A stretch of DNA of 7,249 nt, from positions 1-7,249 of the forward strand of contig SBEK01000192.1 of NCBI GenBank assembly GCA_009668925.1, written 5' to 3'. Below the pieces are notes generated by a model. That model did not search any database, was not told the DNA's origin, and saw only the letters and a program-made list of their open reading frames with translations. The position numbers were made by a program, and so were the translations under genes. Of this stretch, positions 1-6,123 are shown piece by piece. Every line of letters begins with the position of its first letter. Position 1 is the stretch's first letter. The stretch is from Deltaproteobacteria bacterium (GTDB lineage: Bacteria > Desulfobacterota > Syntrophia > Syntrophales > Smithellaceae).

Positions 1-55
1 AGATGTTGCGCTTCATCCTGGACAGGCCCTTGATATAATCCTGCTTGGTTCTCAT
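1..55 (-). CDS. N-terminus of a second HpaB/AbfD-family flavoprotein (partial, cut by window edge)
   Basis: Only 18 codons lie in the window, reading MRTKQDYIKGLSRMKRNI. The pattern T-x-x-x-Y-I-x-x-L near the N-terminus is typical of the 4-hydroxyphenylacetate 3-hydroxylase / 4-hydroxybutyryl-CoA dehydratase family, and the complete relative at 4504 starts in the same way (T-V-E-Q-Y-L-E-S-L). A strong GGAGG (72-68) lies 12 nt before the ATG. An in-frame TAG between that site and the ATG rules out a start further upstream. The gene starts 53 nt after the stop of the acyl-CoA ligase on the same strand, so the two are probably co-transcribed. The family call rests on a short N-terminal match and could be wrong; the presence of a gene start here is more secure. 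Confidence 0.6.
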   Translation of the reverse strand, partial: MRTKQDYIKGLSRMKRNI

Positions 56-108
56 AAAGTTCTATTTCCTCCTCTTCGTTGCTTCTTTTAATTGTTCTGA
101 GGCCGTTT

Positions 109-1761
109 TCATTTTTCCGCTCGTTTCTTTAATTCCTCGTCCCGCAGGATTTTTCGCAGGATCTTCCCGACAGCGGACTTGGGAATCTCTTTGCGGAATT
201 CCACGCTTTTGGGGACCTTGTAGGCAGTCATCTTTTCACGGCAGAAATCGATGATATCTCTTTCTGCAGCCGTTTCGCCGTCTTTCAGGACCACGAAAGC
301 TTTCACCGTCTCACCCCGGTAGGCATCAGGCACTCCCACCGCGACCGCCTCTTTGATCTTGGGGTGTTGGTAAAGGATTTCGTCGATTTCTCTCGGGTAG
401 ATGTTGAAGCCGCCCGCGATGATCATATCCTTTTTACGATCGACGATGTAGATATAACCGTCCTGATCGGTTTGGGCAATATCCCCTGTGAAGAGCCAAC
501 CGTCGCGGAGCTGGTCGCGGGTTTCCTCCGGGTTGTTCCAGTACTCCTGCATAACAACCGGCCCCCGCAGGATGATTTCTCCGGGCTCACCCGGTTTGAC
601 GTCCTCGGTGCCGTTTTCCGGATCGACCAGCCGAATCTCGTTATCCGGCATGGGGATACCGATTGATCCCGTCCTGTGCGCCAGCAGCGGGTTCGCCGTG
701 CCAAGGGCGGTCGATTCGCTCATGCCCCACCCCTCGCCGAAGGCAATCCCCATTTCACTCACTCTTTCAATCAGCTCGGCGGGCATGGGGGCGCCGCCGG
801 AATTGAGGAGCTTGATTCGCCTGTCCAGGTTCAAATCCCCGGTCCGGGAGTGATTCATTACGGCCGTGATCATGGTGGGCACCGCCGGGAAATATGAGAT
901 CTCCGGAAATTTTCCTATCGTGTCCATGACCTCATCGAGAGTGAATGTTGGGAGCAGAATCTGGGTGGCCCCGCTGACGAGCCCCCAATTCATCACGGAG
1001 ATGTTTCCGTAGACGTGAAAGAGCGGGAGCACGCCGAGGACAAAGAGATTCCTCTCCGGGGGCGGGCCGCCCCACAAGAGCGCTTGCAGAGTGGCGGCCA
1101 CGATATTGCCATGGGTCAAAACCGCACCCTTGGGAAATCCCGTCGTGCCCCCCGTGAACTGGATCAGCGCGGGATCTTCGGGATCGATGGTGATTCGCGG
1201 GATCGTCGTGGTAGGGCATTCTTCAATCAGTTTGGAAAAATGAAGCCACCCCTCTTCGAGATCAAGAGAACGGGCGGTGCTTACGATCTGTCCTTTGATG
1301 TAGTCTTTGACGCTGGTTACGATCACCCGTTTAACGCCGAGCGCTTTCGCCAGGGGGCGAACCACCGGTAAGTTCATGTCAAAGGTGAATAGCGTATCCA
1401 TGCCCGTTGTGGTGATGATGTGACGAAGCTCTTCGGATGTGTAGAGGGGATTGACATTCACGACGATCGCGCCCAGTGAGATCGTGGCGAGATACGCGAC
1501 AACGAACTGGGGGCAATTCGGCAGCTGAATTCCGACGCGGTCTCCCTTTTTTAAGCCTTGGCGGCCCAGAGCGTGGGCCATGCGGAGAACCTGTTCTCTG
1601 AGCTGCCAATAGGTCATCTCCGTGCCGAAAAAATTGATGGCGGTTCTATCCGCGAAAACTGACGCCGATCTGTGAAACAATTTCTGAACCGGTATCCTGG
1701 GATATCGGATGGTGGTCGGTACATAAAAATCATAAAGCTGATGCCAGGATTTTTCTTCCAT
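109..1761 (-). CDS. AMP-forming acyl-CoA synthetase (fatty/organic acid-CoA ligase, FadD-like)
   Basis: This 550-residue protein is a full-length member of the ANL superfamily (acid + ATP + CoA to acyl-CoA + AMP + PPi; cytoplasmic or membrane-associated). Visible core motifs in order are the phosphate-binding loop TGGTTGFPKG (203-212), PLFHVYG (246-252), the A5 motif GWGMSES (344-350), the ribose-binding Asp in TGD (425-427), the hinge DRKKD (441-445), and the C-terminal PKSAVGK whose Lys533 is the expected adenylation lysine. All key residues are present, so the enzyme should be active. Thr-Gly-Gly in place of Thr-Ser-Gly in the loop, and the overall length, resemble medium/long-chain ligases of the FadD type, but the substrate cannot be read from sequence. 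The ATG is preceded by AAGGAG at good spacing (5-6 nt). It lies 119 nt downstream of the solute-binding protein gene and 53 nt upstream of the partial AbfD-like gene, all on one strand, so it probably activates the acid that this module handles. Confidence 0.93.
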   Translation of the reverse strand: MEEKSWHQLYDFYVPTTIRYPRIPVQKLFHRSASVFADRTAINFFGTEMTYWQLREQVLRMAHALGRQGLKKGDRVGIQLPNCPQFVVAYLATISLGAIVVNVNPLYTSEELRHIITTTGMDTLFTFDMNLPVVRPLAKALGVKRVIVTSVKDYIKGQIVSTARSLDLEEGWLHFSKLIEECPTTTIPRITIDPEDPALIQFTGGTTGFPKGAVLTHGNIVAATLQALLWGGPPPERNLFVLGVLPLFHVYGNISVMNWGLVSGATQILLPTFTLDEVMDTIGKFPEISYFPAVPTMITAVMNHSRTGDLNLDRRIKLLNSGGAPMPAELIERVSEMGIAFGEGWGMSESTALGTANPLLAHRTGSIGIPMPDNEIRLVDPENGTEDVKPGEPGEIILRGPVVMQEYWNNPEETRDQLRDGWLFTGDIAQTDQDGYIYIVDRKKDMIIAGGFNIYPREIDEILYQHPKIKEAVAVGVPDAYRGETVKAFVVLKDGETAAERDIIDFCREKMTAYKVPKSVEFRKEIPKSAVGKILRKILRDEELKKRAEK

Positions 1762-1823
1762 TCCAACTCCTTATAAAAAACAAGCTCCCCATTGCTAATG
1801 CACGCGGAGCCCGGATGGTTTTT

Positions 1824-1858
1824 GGGGCATTGCCCGGCGATGTGGCGGGCAATGCCCC
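1824..1858 (-). terminator. Strong 13-bp intercistronic hairpin without U-tract
   Basis: GGGGCATTGCCCG (1824-1836) pairs perfectly with 1846-1858 around a 9-nt loop. It sits just after the solute-binding protein stop codon and before the ligase start. On the minus strand it is followed by AAAAACC rather than a run of T, so it is not a classical intrinsic terminator. The better reading is a partial terminator or a 3'-end-stabilising hairpin that lets the binding-protein mRNA accumulate above that of the downstream ligase, as is common after binding-protein genes. The structure is seen directly; its role is inferred. Confidence 0.6.
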
Positions 1859-1880
1859 GAGGGATATTTATCCAAAGCGA

Positions 1881-3353
1881 TTATTTGCCCCAGTTATTTT
1901 TTCCCTTGCAGCGGTCCAGCTTCTGATCCATCCAGGGGAGGACCTTGTCTGCCGGAATTTTATGACTCAAGCCGGTATTGGAGCTGTTTTTGGTCCAGTA
2001 ATAGGGCGGTATGGTCATGCTCTTGTTCTGCTGCTCGGGCGGCAAGTATTCATTGATGTGGAGATCTTGAATGATCTTGTGATCGCACGCGCGCATGGTA
2101 ACGATTTTATTATTCATGAATTTAAACGTGTCTCCTTCCCAGATCGGTATGATCTTCTCCGGGTCCGTTGACTTGGCCCGTTCGATCACGGAAAAAAGCC
2201 AAAAGACCTGTTCAGTCCAGGAGCCGATGTTGCCCCAAGGGTACTGATACAGCGTGGTGTTGTAAGGGATCTTCCATGTTTTCCAGAGTTCATGCCACAT
2301 CTTATAATATCTTTTGTCCGCTTCCGTTTTAAGAGCCGGGTTCTCGGCGCCGTACTGGGTGATATTGATCAGCCCTTTCGTTCCTTCAACGCCGACTTCG
2401 CCGAGTGAATTGGGTTCGTCCATGTAGAGATTGCAGAAGGGGAGAGTGACTCCCAATTGGCGGGCCTGTTTGAGGAGGTTGCCTGCATCCGGCGCCCAAT
2501 CGCCCGTAAAAATGACTTCCGCACCTGATGCCTTGATCTTGGTCAGATAGGGGGCAAAGTCGGTTAGAAAGAGCTTGTGGTAATCTTCACCCACGATCTG
2601 GCCGGCGGGATAATATTCCTGCATTCCTTTTTTAAAGCCTTCGGCCAGGCCGCGGCCGTAGGAATAGTCCTGGTTCAGGATGTAAAATTTCGTTTCTTTT
2701 TTCCGGATCTGGCCGTAGTAGTACGCCAGCCCCCGTCCCATCTGTTCCGTGGAGAAAGACGACTGGAAAGCATACCGGTTAAAATTCACGGCATCCTGCA
2801 AATCATCGGAATTGGCGAAGACACTGACGGCGATAACCTTGTACTTGCCGGCGGTCTCGTTAATTATCTTTTGCATATGACTGCCATCCGAACCCAGCAG
2901 GAATTGAGCCTTTTCCTTCAGGACCATACGTTCGGAAACCTTCTTGCAGGTGGCAGTGTTGGACATGTGGTCGGCCTTGAACACTTCGATCAGCTTCTTC
3001 TTGCCGTCGACGTAGATACCGCCTTTCTTATTTATGGCATGCGCCGCCCACTGGACTGAATTGAAATAGAGCTGTCCGTTGATGGCGCCCGGTCCTGAAA
3101 AAGAGCCGACGATGGCCACCTTGATCGTGTCTCCGGTGGGGATGATAGGATTGTTGGGATCGTAATCCGACATATCCGGGAAATTCTCCAGTCGCATTCC
3201 CGTTGCCGCATTAACCGTTTCATTAGTGGTCTTTTTTCCAGCTTTCGCCTTTGGAGCTGCAATCGCCGTGGATAGAGAGAAGGCGAAGACAACAATCAAA
3301 GCCAATACCATTGCCGCAGTTTTCAATAATCCATTCTTGCATCCATCCTTCAT
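1881..3353 (-). CDS. ABC-type branched-chain amino acid-like periplasmic solute-binding protein
   Basis: The 490-residue product starts with a clear Sec signal peptide: a basic N-terminus, a hydrophobic core at about 12-29, and an Ala-x-Ala site near 30-33. No lipobox Cys is present, so a soluble periplasmic protein is expected. The mature part has the LivJ/LivK (Peripla_BP_6) fold signature: VAIVGSFSGPGAINGQ (79-94), then A-x-x-x-I-N-x-x-GGI near 104-113, a central K-x-Y-I-L-N-x-D-Y-x-Y-G-R-G segment (222-235), and SGAEVIFTGDWAPDA (276-290). At 490 residues it is longer than typical LivK proteins (about 370), with a linker after the signal peptide and a Trp-rich C-terminal third (10 Trp between 353 and 488). 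The ligand may be an organic acid or amide rather than an amino acid. No permease or ATPase genes are visible nearby. The GGAGG (3371-3367) is 13 nt from the ATG, which is long, but an in-frame TAG excludes an earlier start and the next ATG would destroy the signal peptide. Confidence 0.9.
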   Translation of the reverse strand: MKDGCKNGLLKTAAMVLALIVVFAFSLSTAIAAPKAKAGKKTTNETVNAATGMRLENFPDMSDYDPNNPIIPTGDTIKVAIVGSFSGPGAINGQLYFNSVQWAAHAINKKGGIYVDGKKKLIEVFKADHMSNTATCKKVSERMVLKEKAQFLLGSDGSHMQKIINETAGKYKVIAVSVFANSDDLQDAVNFNRYAFQSSFSTEQMGRGLAYYYGQIRKKETKFYILNQDYSYGRGLAEGFKKGMQEYYPAGQIVGEDYHKLFLTDFAPYLTKIKASGAEVIFTGDWAPDAGNLLKQARQLGVTLPFCNLYMDEPNSLGEVGVEGTKGLINITQYGAENPALKTEADKRYYKMWHELWKTWKIPYNTTLYQYPWGNIGSWTEQVFWLFSVIERAKSTDPEKIIPIWEGDTFKFMNNKIVTMRACDHKIIQDLHINEYLPPEQQNKSMTIPPYYWTKNSSNTGLSHKIPADKVLPWMDQKLDRCKGKNNWGK

Positions 3354-3388
3354 AGAAACTAACTAACCTCCTTTTTAATATTCATGGC

Positions 3389-3404
3389 TTTCTCGATCAA
3401 GAAA
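3389..3404. repeat. Near-perfect dyad in the leader of the solute-binding protein gene
   Basis: TTTCTCGATCAAGAAA is palindromic at 14 of 16 positions, centred on GATC. It lies close to the expected transcription start of the solute-binding protein gene. It could be a second protein-binding site or a small 5'-UTR hairpin with a 4-nt loop. It does not resemble the AACA-NN-TGTT operator, so a different factor or an RNA role would be needed. Confidence 0.35.
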
Positions 3405-3410
3405 TCCACT

Positions 3411-3439
3411 ATTTTAAAAATCATCCGGCAGCACAATAA
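3411..3439 (-). promoter_or_regulatory. Candidate promoter of the solute-binding protein / ligase operon
   Basis: On the minus strand a TAAAAT hexamer (3416-3411), 5 of 6 to the sigma-70 -10 box, lies 17 nt after TTATTG (3439-3434), a poor -35 box. The -35 half overlaps the palindromic operator at 3435-3450, so a bound TetR protein would block polymerase. The predicted start would leave a leader of about 50 nt before the ATG at 3353. The poor -35 makes this a weak call. Confidence 0.35.
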
Positions 3440-3450
3440 CATATGTTATT
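3435..3450. promoter_or_regulatory. TetR-type operator upstream of the solute-binding protein gene
   Basis: AATAACATATGTTATT is a perfect 16-bp palindrome in the short gap between the tetR-like gene and the solute-binding protein gene. Its core AACA-NN-TGTT and the flanking half-site (ATAATAACA on the minus strand) recur in the regulator's own promoter region around 4143-4162. Two matching palindromes next to one TetR-family gene are most simply that protein's binding sites. Here it would repress the binding-protein/ligase operon. Confidence 0.65.
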
Positions 3451-3460
3451 ATGAGCGTAT

Positions 3461-3496
3461 TAAAAAAGCCGGGCAGCATCTCCCCTGAGCCAGGCT
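3461..3496 (-). terminator. Likely intrinsic terminator of the tetR-like gene
   Basis: On the minus strand AGCCTGGC (3496-3489) pairs with GCCCGGCT (3474-3467) with one internal mismatch and a loop of about 14 nt, directly followed by a run of six T. It begins five bases after the regulator's stop codon and ends just before the operator at 3435-3450. This would separate the regulator transcript from the binding-protein operon. The mismatch and long loop make it moderate in strength. Confidence 0.5.
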
Positions 3497-3501
3497 GTGC
3501 T

Positions 3502-4122
3502 TTATTTTTTCTCATTTTTATTTCCTTTCTTCTTCATCAAGGAAGACTGTCTGAAATTTTGAATATAGCCGTCCCCGAGCGCTCTTAATCCATCCGTGAT
3601 CCACCGGAGCAGGTCTTCTTTCTTGAAGTTTACCTGGGTTTCATCTATCCAGCTTTTCATGCCGGCAATGCCGTAAACGAACGTCCACGCAAGAAATTGA
3701 AGATTGCGGACTTGTTCGTAAGAAAGGCCCTTCATTTTTGGATGCCGGGCCAACTCCTCGACCTGTTTGCGAAATTGAATATCACCGTATTTTGTTTGCA
3801 TCTTGACGTGCTTCTTGTCGTTCAGGGCCGCAAACAGATGCGGTTCCTCCCAGGCAAACAGAACATATCCGATTCCTGTATCCAGCAGAGGGTTTCCCGT
3901 GTGAGGCCTCGATTCATAATCGGCGACCAAGTCCATGGCTTTCCTGATTACTTCGTTTTCAAGGTCGCTGATAGCACTGAATTGAGAGTAAAAGGGCATG
4001 GTCGATGATGCGAGCTCCCTGGCAAGGTTGCGGGTCGTCAAATTGGCCCACCCATGCTCCCGGACAAGCTTAAATGCCGCATTGATGAAATCGCTTCTGG
4101 ATAACGTCTTTGGAGGTGACAC
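3502..4122 (-). CDS. TetR-family transcriptional regulator
   Basis: The 206-residue protein has the N-terminal TetR DNA-binding pattern: FINAAFKLVREHG (12-24), then the helix-turn-helix LTTRNLARELASSTMPFYSQF (28-48) with the usual aromatic-Phe end, and the following L-E-N-E-V helix. The C-terminal part (about 60-185) is a helical ligand-binding and dimerisation domain without a recognisable subtype. The tail (196-206) is very lysine-rich. The start is GTG, preceded by AGAGGA at 8 nt; an in-frame TAA lies a few codons upstream and no ATG is available until residue 42. The gene lies between two matching palindromes, so autoregulation and control of the downstream solute-binding protein operon are likely. 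The inducer is plausibly an acyl-CoA or the acid processed by the neighbouring enzymes, but this is inference. Confidence 0.9.
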   Translation of the reverse strand: MSPPKTLSRSDFINAAFKLVREHGWANLTTRNLARELASSTMPFYSQFSAISDLENEVIRKAMDLVADYESRPHTGNPLLDTGIGYVLFAWEEPHLFAALNDKKHVKMQTKYGDIQFRKQVEELARHPKMKGLSYEQVRNLQFLAWTFVYGIAGMKSWIDETQVNFKKEDLLRWITDGLRALGDGYIQNFRQSSLMKKKGNKNEKK

Positions 4123-4140
4123 GGGGCGTTTCCTCTCCCT

Positions 4141-4164
4141 TTATTAAAACAGCTGTTATTATAA
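4141..4164. promoter_or_regulatory. Autoregulatory operator of the tetR-like gene
   Basis: The region is an imperfect palindrome with 20 of 24 positions symmetric about the perfect core AACAGCTGTT (4148-4157). On the minus strand it reads ATAATAACAGCTGTT. It shares ATAATAACA-NN-TGTT with the site at 3435-3450, in the same orientation relative to the downstream gene. It ends about 19 bases before the GTG start of the regulator and overlaps its promoter, the usual arrangement for TetR self-repression. It could also act on transcripts running rightwards toward the AbfD-like gene. Confidence 0.65.
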
Positions 4165-4181
4165 ACCGGGTTCAATGTCAA
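4153..4181 (-). promoter_or_regulatory. Promoter of the tetR-like gene (odd spacing)
   Basis: On the minus strand there is a perfect -35 box TTGACA (4181-4176) and a perfect -10 box TATAAT (4163-4158), but only 12 nt separate them, too few for normal sigma-70 use. At 17 nt spacing the -10 would be TAACAG (4158-4153), a 3 of 6 match inside the palindrome. Either way the operator covers the -10 region. Confidence 0.45.
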
Positions 4182-4216
4182 GGTTTTCATAAGACGCTGG
4201 AACATACCCGCGCTTT

Positions 4217-4248
4217 TGTTAGTAGCTACCCCTGTTAGTAGCTACCCC
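4217..4248. repeat. Tandem direct repeat, 2 x 16 bp, each with a GTAGCTAC palindrome
   Basis: TGTTAGTAGCTACCCC occurs twice back to back with no mismatch (4217-4232 and 4233-4248). Each copy holds the 8-bp palindrome GTAGCTAC, so two dyads lie 16 bp apart. The array lies between the regulator's promoter and the AbfD-like gene, directly before a weak promoter-like pair. It may be a pair of binding sites for a second regulator; a simple local duplication is also possible. Confidence 0.75.
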
Positions 4249-4276
4249 TTGCATTTTCTGCGGTTTGGCGTAACTT
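4249..4276 (+). promoter_or_regulatory. Weak candidate promoter for the AbfD-like gene
   Basis: TTGCAT (4249-4254) and TAACTT (4271-4276) are separated by 16 nt. Each matches the sigma-70 consensus at only about half of its positions. Its placement immediately after the tandem repeat would suit an activator-dependent promoter. It would give a leader of more than 200 nt. The true promoter may lie elsewhere in 4250-4490. Confidence 0.2.
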
Positions 4277-4503
4277 ATCCGAAAGTGAATTAAACGAATC
4301 CGCAAGATTCAGACTGACTTTCGTGCCGAGTCCGTTTTTCTTAATAATGTCCCTTGTTGTATTCTGAGCATCGTGAAGGGGAAGCGGCGCCTCAACCCCA
4401 ACATCAGCCGGCGGTGGGGAAAGATCGAAACGGTTCGCCGCGGGGAGCTATCCGGAAAAAAGAAAACTAGAAAATCAAAATAATAAGGAAAGGAGTAACG
4501 AGG
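4277..4503 (+). other. Long leader region upstream of the AbfD-like gene, with a doubtful small basic ORF
   Basis: No recognisable gene is seen here. A frame free of stops from about 4287 ends at a TAA at 4481-4483. With a GTG start at 4373 it would encode 36 residues, 15 of them Lys or Arg. It has no ribosome binding site before the GTG and resembles nothing I know, so it may be a decayed gene end. Other details are a small dyad, GAATC (4296-4300) with GATTC (4306-4310), and a T-run near 4334-4338 with only a 4-bp stem before it. The region ends with AAAGGAG (4489-4495), the ribosome binding site of the next gene. Confidence 0.4.
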
Positions 4504-6045
4504 ATGATTAGAACAGTCGAGCAGTACCTGGAGAGTTTGAACGACGGACGGGAAGTCTGGTGCCTGGGGGAAAAGGTGAAGGATGTGCGGACGCATCCGA
4601 CGGTGAGCACGATTGTGCGGATGGCGGCCATGGATTACGTTTTGCCGAACCATCCGGATTACCGGGATTTGTTTGTGGCCAAGGATAAGGACGGCGAGGA
4701 TATCAATTTCCTCCTGACCTCCCCGAAGACGCCGCAGGACATGCTGCGCCGGCGCGAATGCTATACGGTCGGGGTCCGGTCCGGGGGCGGGGTCATGCTT
4801 CATTGCATGGGCGCCGATGCGCTGGCGGCGTTTTCCGTGGCTGCGCAGGTCATGGACAGCAAGCTGAAGACGAACTACATGGAGCGCGTCGAGAATTACC
4901 GCCGGTACCTGCAGAAGAACGACCTGGGTATCACCGGCGCCATTACCGATGTGAAAGGGGATCGCAGTCTCCATCCTTCGAAGCAAAAACAGCATAAGGA
5001 TTTTTACCTGCGAATCGTGGACAAGCAGAAGGACGGCATCGTGGTTTGCGGCGCCAAGGTGCACATCAGCTCCTCTCCCTGTGCCAACGAACTGCTCTGC
5101 CTGCCCTGCCGGACCCATGGCGAAGATGACAAAGATTACGCCTTGGGCTTTGCGGTGCCCGTCAATACGCCCGGTGTGAAGCTCCTGGGAGTTGAGCCCA
5201 ACGTTCGCATGTACGGTGATGAGTGCGAATTCGATTATCCCATATCCGATCATTTGCAGCCGTCGGAATCCCTGATTGTCTTTGATAATGTATTTGTGCC
5301 CTGGGAACGGGTCTTCATGTGCGGCGAATGGCAGTATTCTCAAGTCCTGGCTTATGCCTTTGCCAGTTATCACCGCCTCTTCGGGACCTGCAAGATGACG
5401 GGAACTCTGGAAACCATGACCGGAGCCGCAAGCCTGATCGCGGAATACAACGGGGTCCAGAATGTGCCCCATGTCCGGAAAAAGCTGGCCTGGATGGCCT
5501 ACATCACGGAAACAGTGCAGTTGCTTGGAAAACAGGCCTGCCTGGATCCGATGACGGAGTTCGGGATGGACGTGATGATGCCCAACCGCATGGCCATCAA
5601 CGCCTCCAAGTGGACCTATGCCAGCAACATTCACACGGTCTGCCAGCATATGCAGGACATCGGCGGCGGCTTGACAACCACCGTACCGGCTTACCGCGAT
5701 TGGAAGAACCCTGAAATTCAACCCTACATCGAGAAATATCTGGCGGCCAAGGACGGCATTCCGACCGAGCATCGTCTGCGCATCCTGCGGCTGATCAAGG
5801 ATATCACGGGCAACCATTACCAGGTCGATACCATTCATGGCGAGGGTTCCATGGCCGCTCAGGAGATGTTTCTCTACACAAGCGCCAACTGGAAAAAACT
5901 TCAGTCCGCGGCAAAACGGGCCGCCCATATTGACGGCTGGCAGGATGATCCGATCTACGGCAAACTTCCCCGGCGGACGGGCGAGGTAAAAATGCCGCCC
6001 ATCGATACCTCGTATAAGAGCTTTGCACCAACGGCAAATAAGTAA
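4504..6045 (+). CDS. 4-hydroxybutyryl-CoA dehydratase-like flavoprotein (AbfD/HpaB family) with altered active site
   Basis: This 513-residue protein belongs to the 4-hydroxyphenylacetate 3-hydroxylase family and looks closer to the acyl-CoA dehydratase branch (AbfD) than to HpaB oxygenases. Shared stretches include TDVKGDR (148-154), DGIVVCGAKVHISS (177-190), SLIVFDNVFVPWERVF (256-271) and the C-terminal IHGEGS (444-449). Compared from memory with Clostridium aminobutyricum AbfD (cluster ligands C99, C103, H292, C299), it has Val97, Cys101, His290 and Cys296. The first Cys is lost, and the last Cys is one residue nearer the His. Catalytic Tyr296 corresponds to Phe293, Glu257 to Glu255, Glu455 to Asp442, and Lys300 to Lys297. 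A C-terminal extension after about 470 makes it longer than AbfD (490). FAD binding is expected; an intact [4Fe-4S] cluster is doubtful. A different acyl-CoA reaction is therefore possible. AAAGGAG lies 8 nt before the ATG. The gene is divergent from the TetR gene. Confidence 0.85.
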   Translation: MIRTVEQYLESLNDGREVWCLGEKVKDVRTHPTVSTIVRMAAMDYVLPNHPDYRDLFVAKDKDGEDINFLLTSPKTPQDMLRRRECYTVGVRSGGGVMLHCMGADALAAFSVAAQVMDSKLKTNYMERVENYRRYLQKNDLGITGAITDVKGDRSLHPSKQKQHKDFYLRIVDKQKDGIVVCGAKVHISSSPCANELLCLPCRTHGEDDKDYALGFAVPVNTPGVKLLGVEPNVRMYGDECEFDYPISDHLQPSESLIVFDNVFVPWERVFMCGEWQYSQVLAYAFASYHRLFGTCKMTGTLETMTGAASLIAEYNGVQNVPHVRKKLAWMAYITETVQLLGKQACLDPMTEFGMDVMMPNRMAINASKWTYASNIHTVCQHMQDIGGGLTTTVPAYRDWKNPEIQPYIEKYLAAKDGIPTEHRLRILRLIKDITGNHYQVDTIHGEGSMAAQEMFLYTSANWKKLQSAAKRAAHIDGWQDDPIYGKLPRRTGEVKMPPIDTSYKSFAPTANK

Positions 6046-6052
6046 ACCACAG

Positions 6053-6080
6053 GAGCCCGGAGATCAATGTCCCCGGGCTC
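6053..6080 (+). terminator. Hairpin just after the AbfD-like gene
   Basis: GAGCCCGG (6053-6060) pairs perfectly with CCGGGCTC (6073-6080) around a 12-nt loop, starting 7 bases after the stop codon. The following bases are TGCGTTGG, a poor U-tract, so termination may be partial or helped by other factors. Confidence 0.5.
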
Positions 6081-6123
6081 TGCGTTGGTTGGGATTTCAT
6101 GTTCAATTCCCGTCCAATAAGAA

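Noticed and set aside
1815..2171. A 118-codon plus-strand frame over the end of the solute-binding protein gene
   Set aside because: It starts inside the intercistronic hairpin area and runs antisense to a clear gene, with no domain signal and no ribosome binding site.
2577..3059. A 160-codon plus-strand frame opposite the solute-binding protein gene
   Set aside because: It mirrors a real coding frame on the other strand and shows no independent family pattern.
4198..4214. Possible sigma-54 promoter with TGGAAC
   Set aside because: The GG to GC distance is 9 or 11 bases rather than the required 10.
4309..5928. A 539-codon open frame on the minus strand, opposite the AbfD-like gene
   Set aside because: It lies almost wholly antisense to a well-supported family member, its translation is rich in His, Gly and Arg with no recognisable domain, and it has no credible start site.
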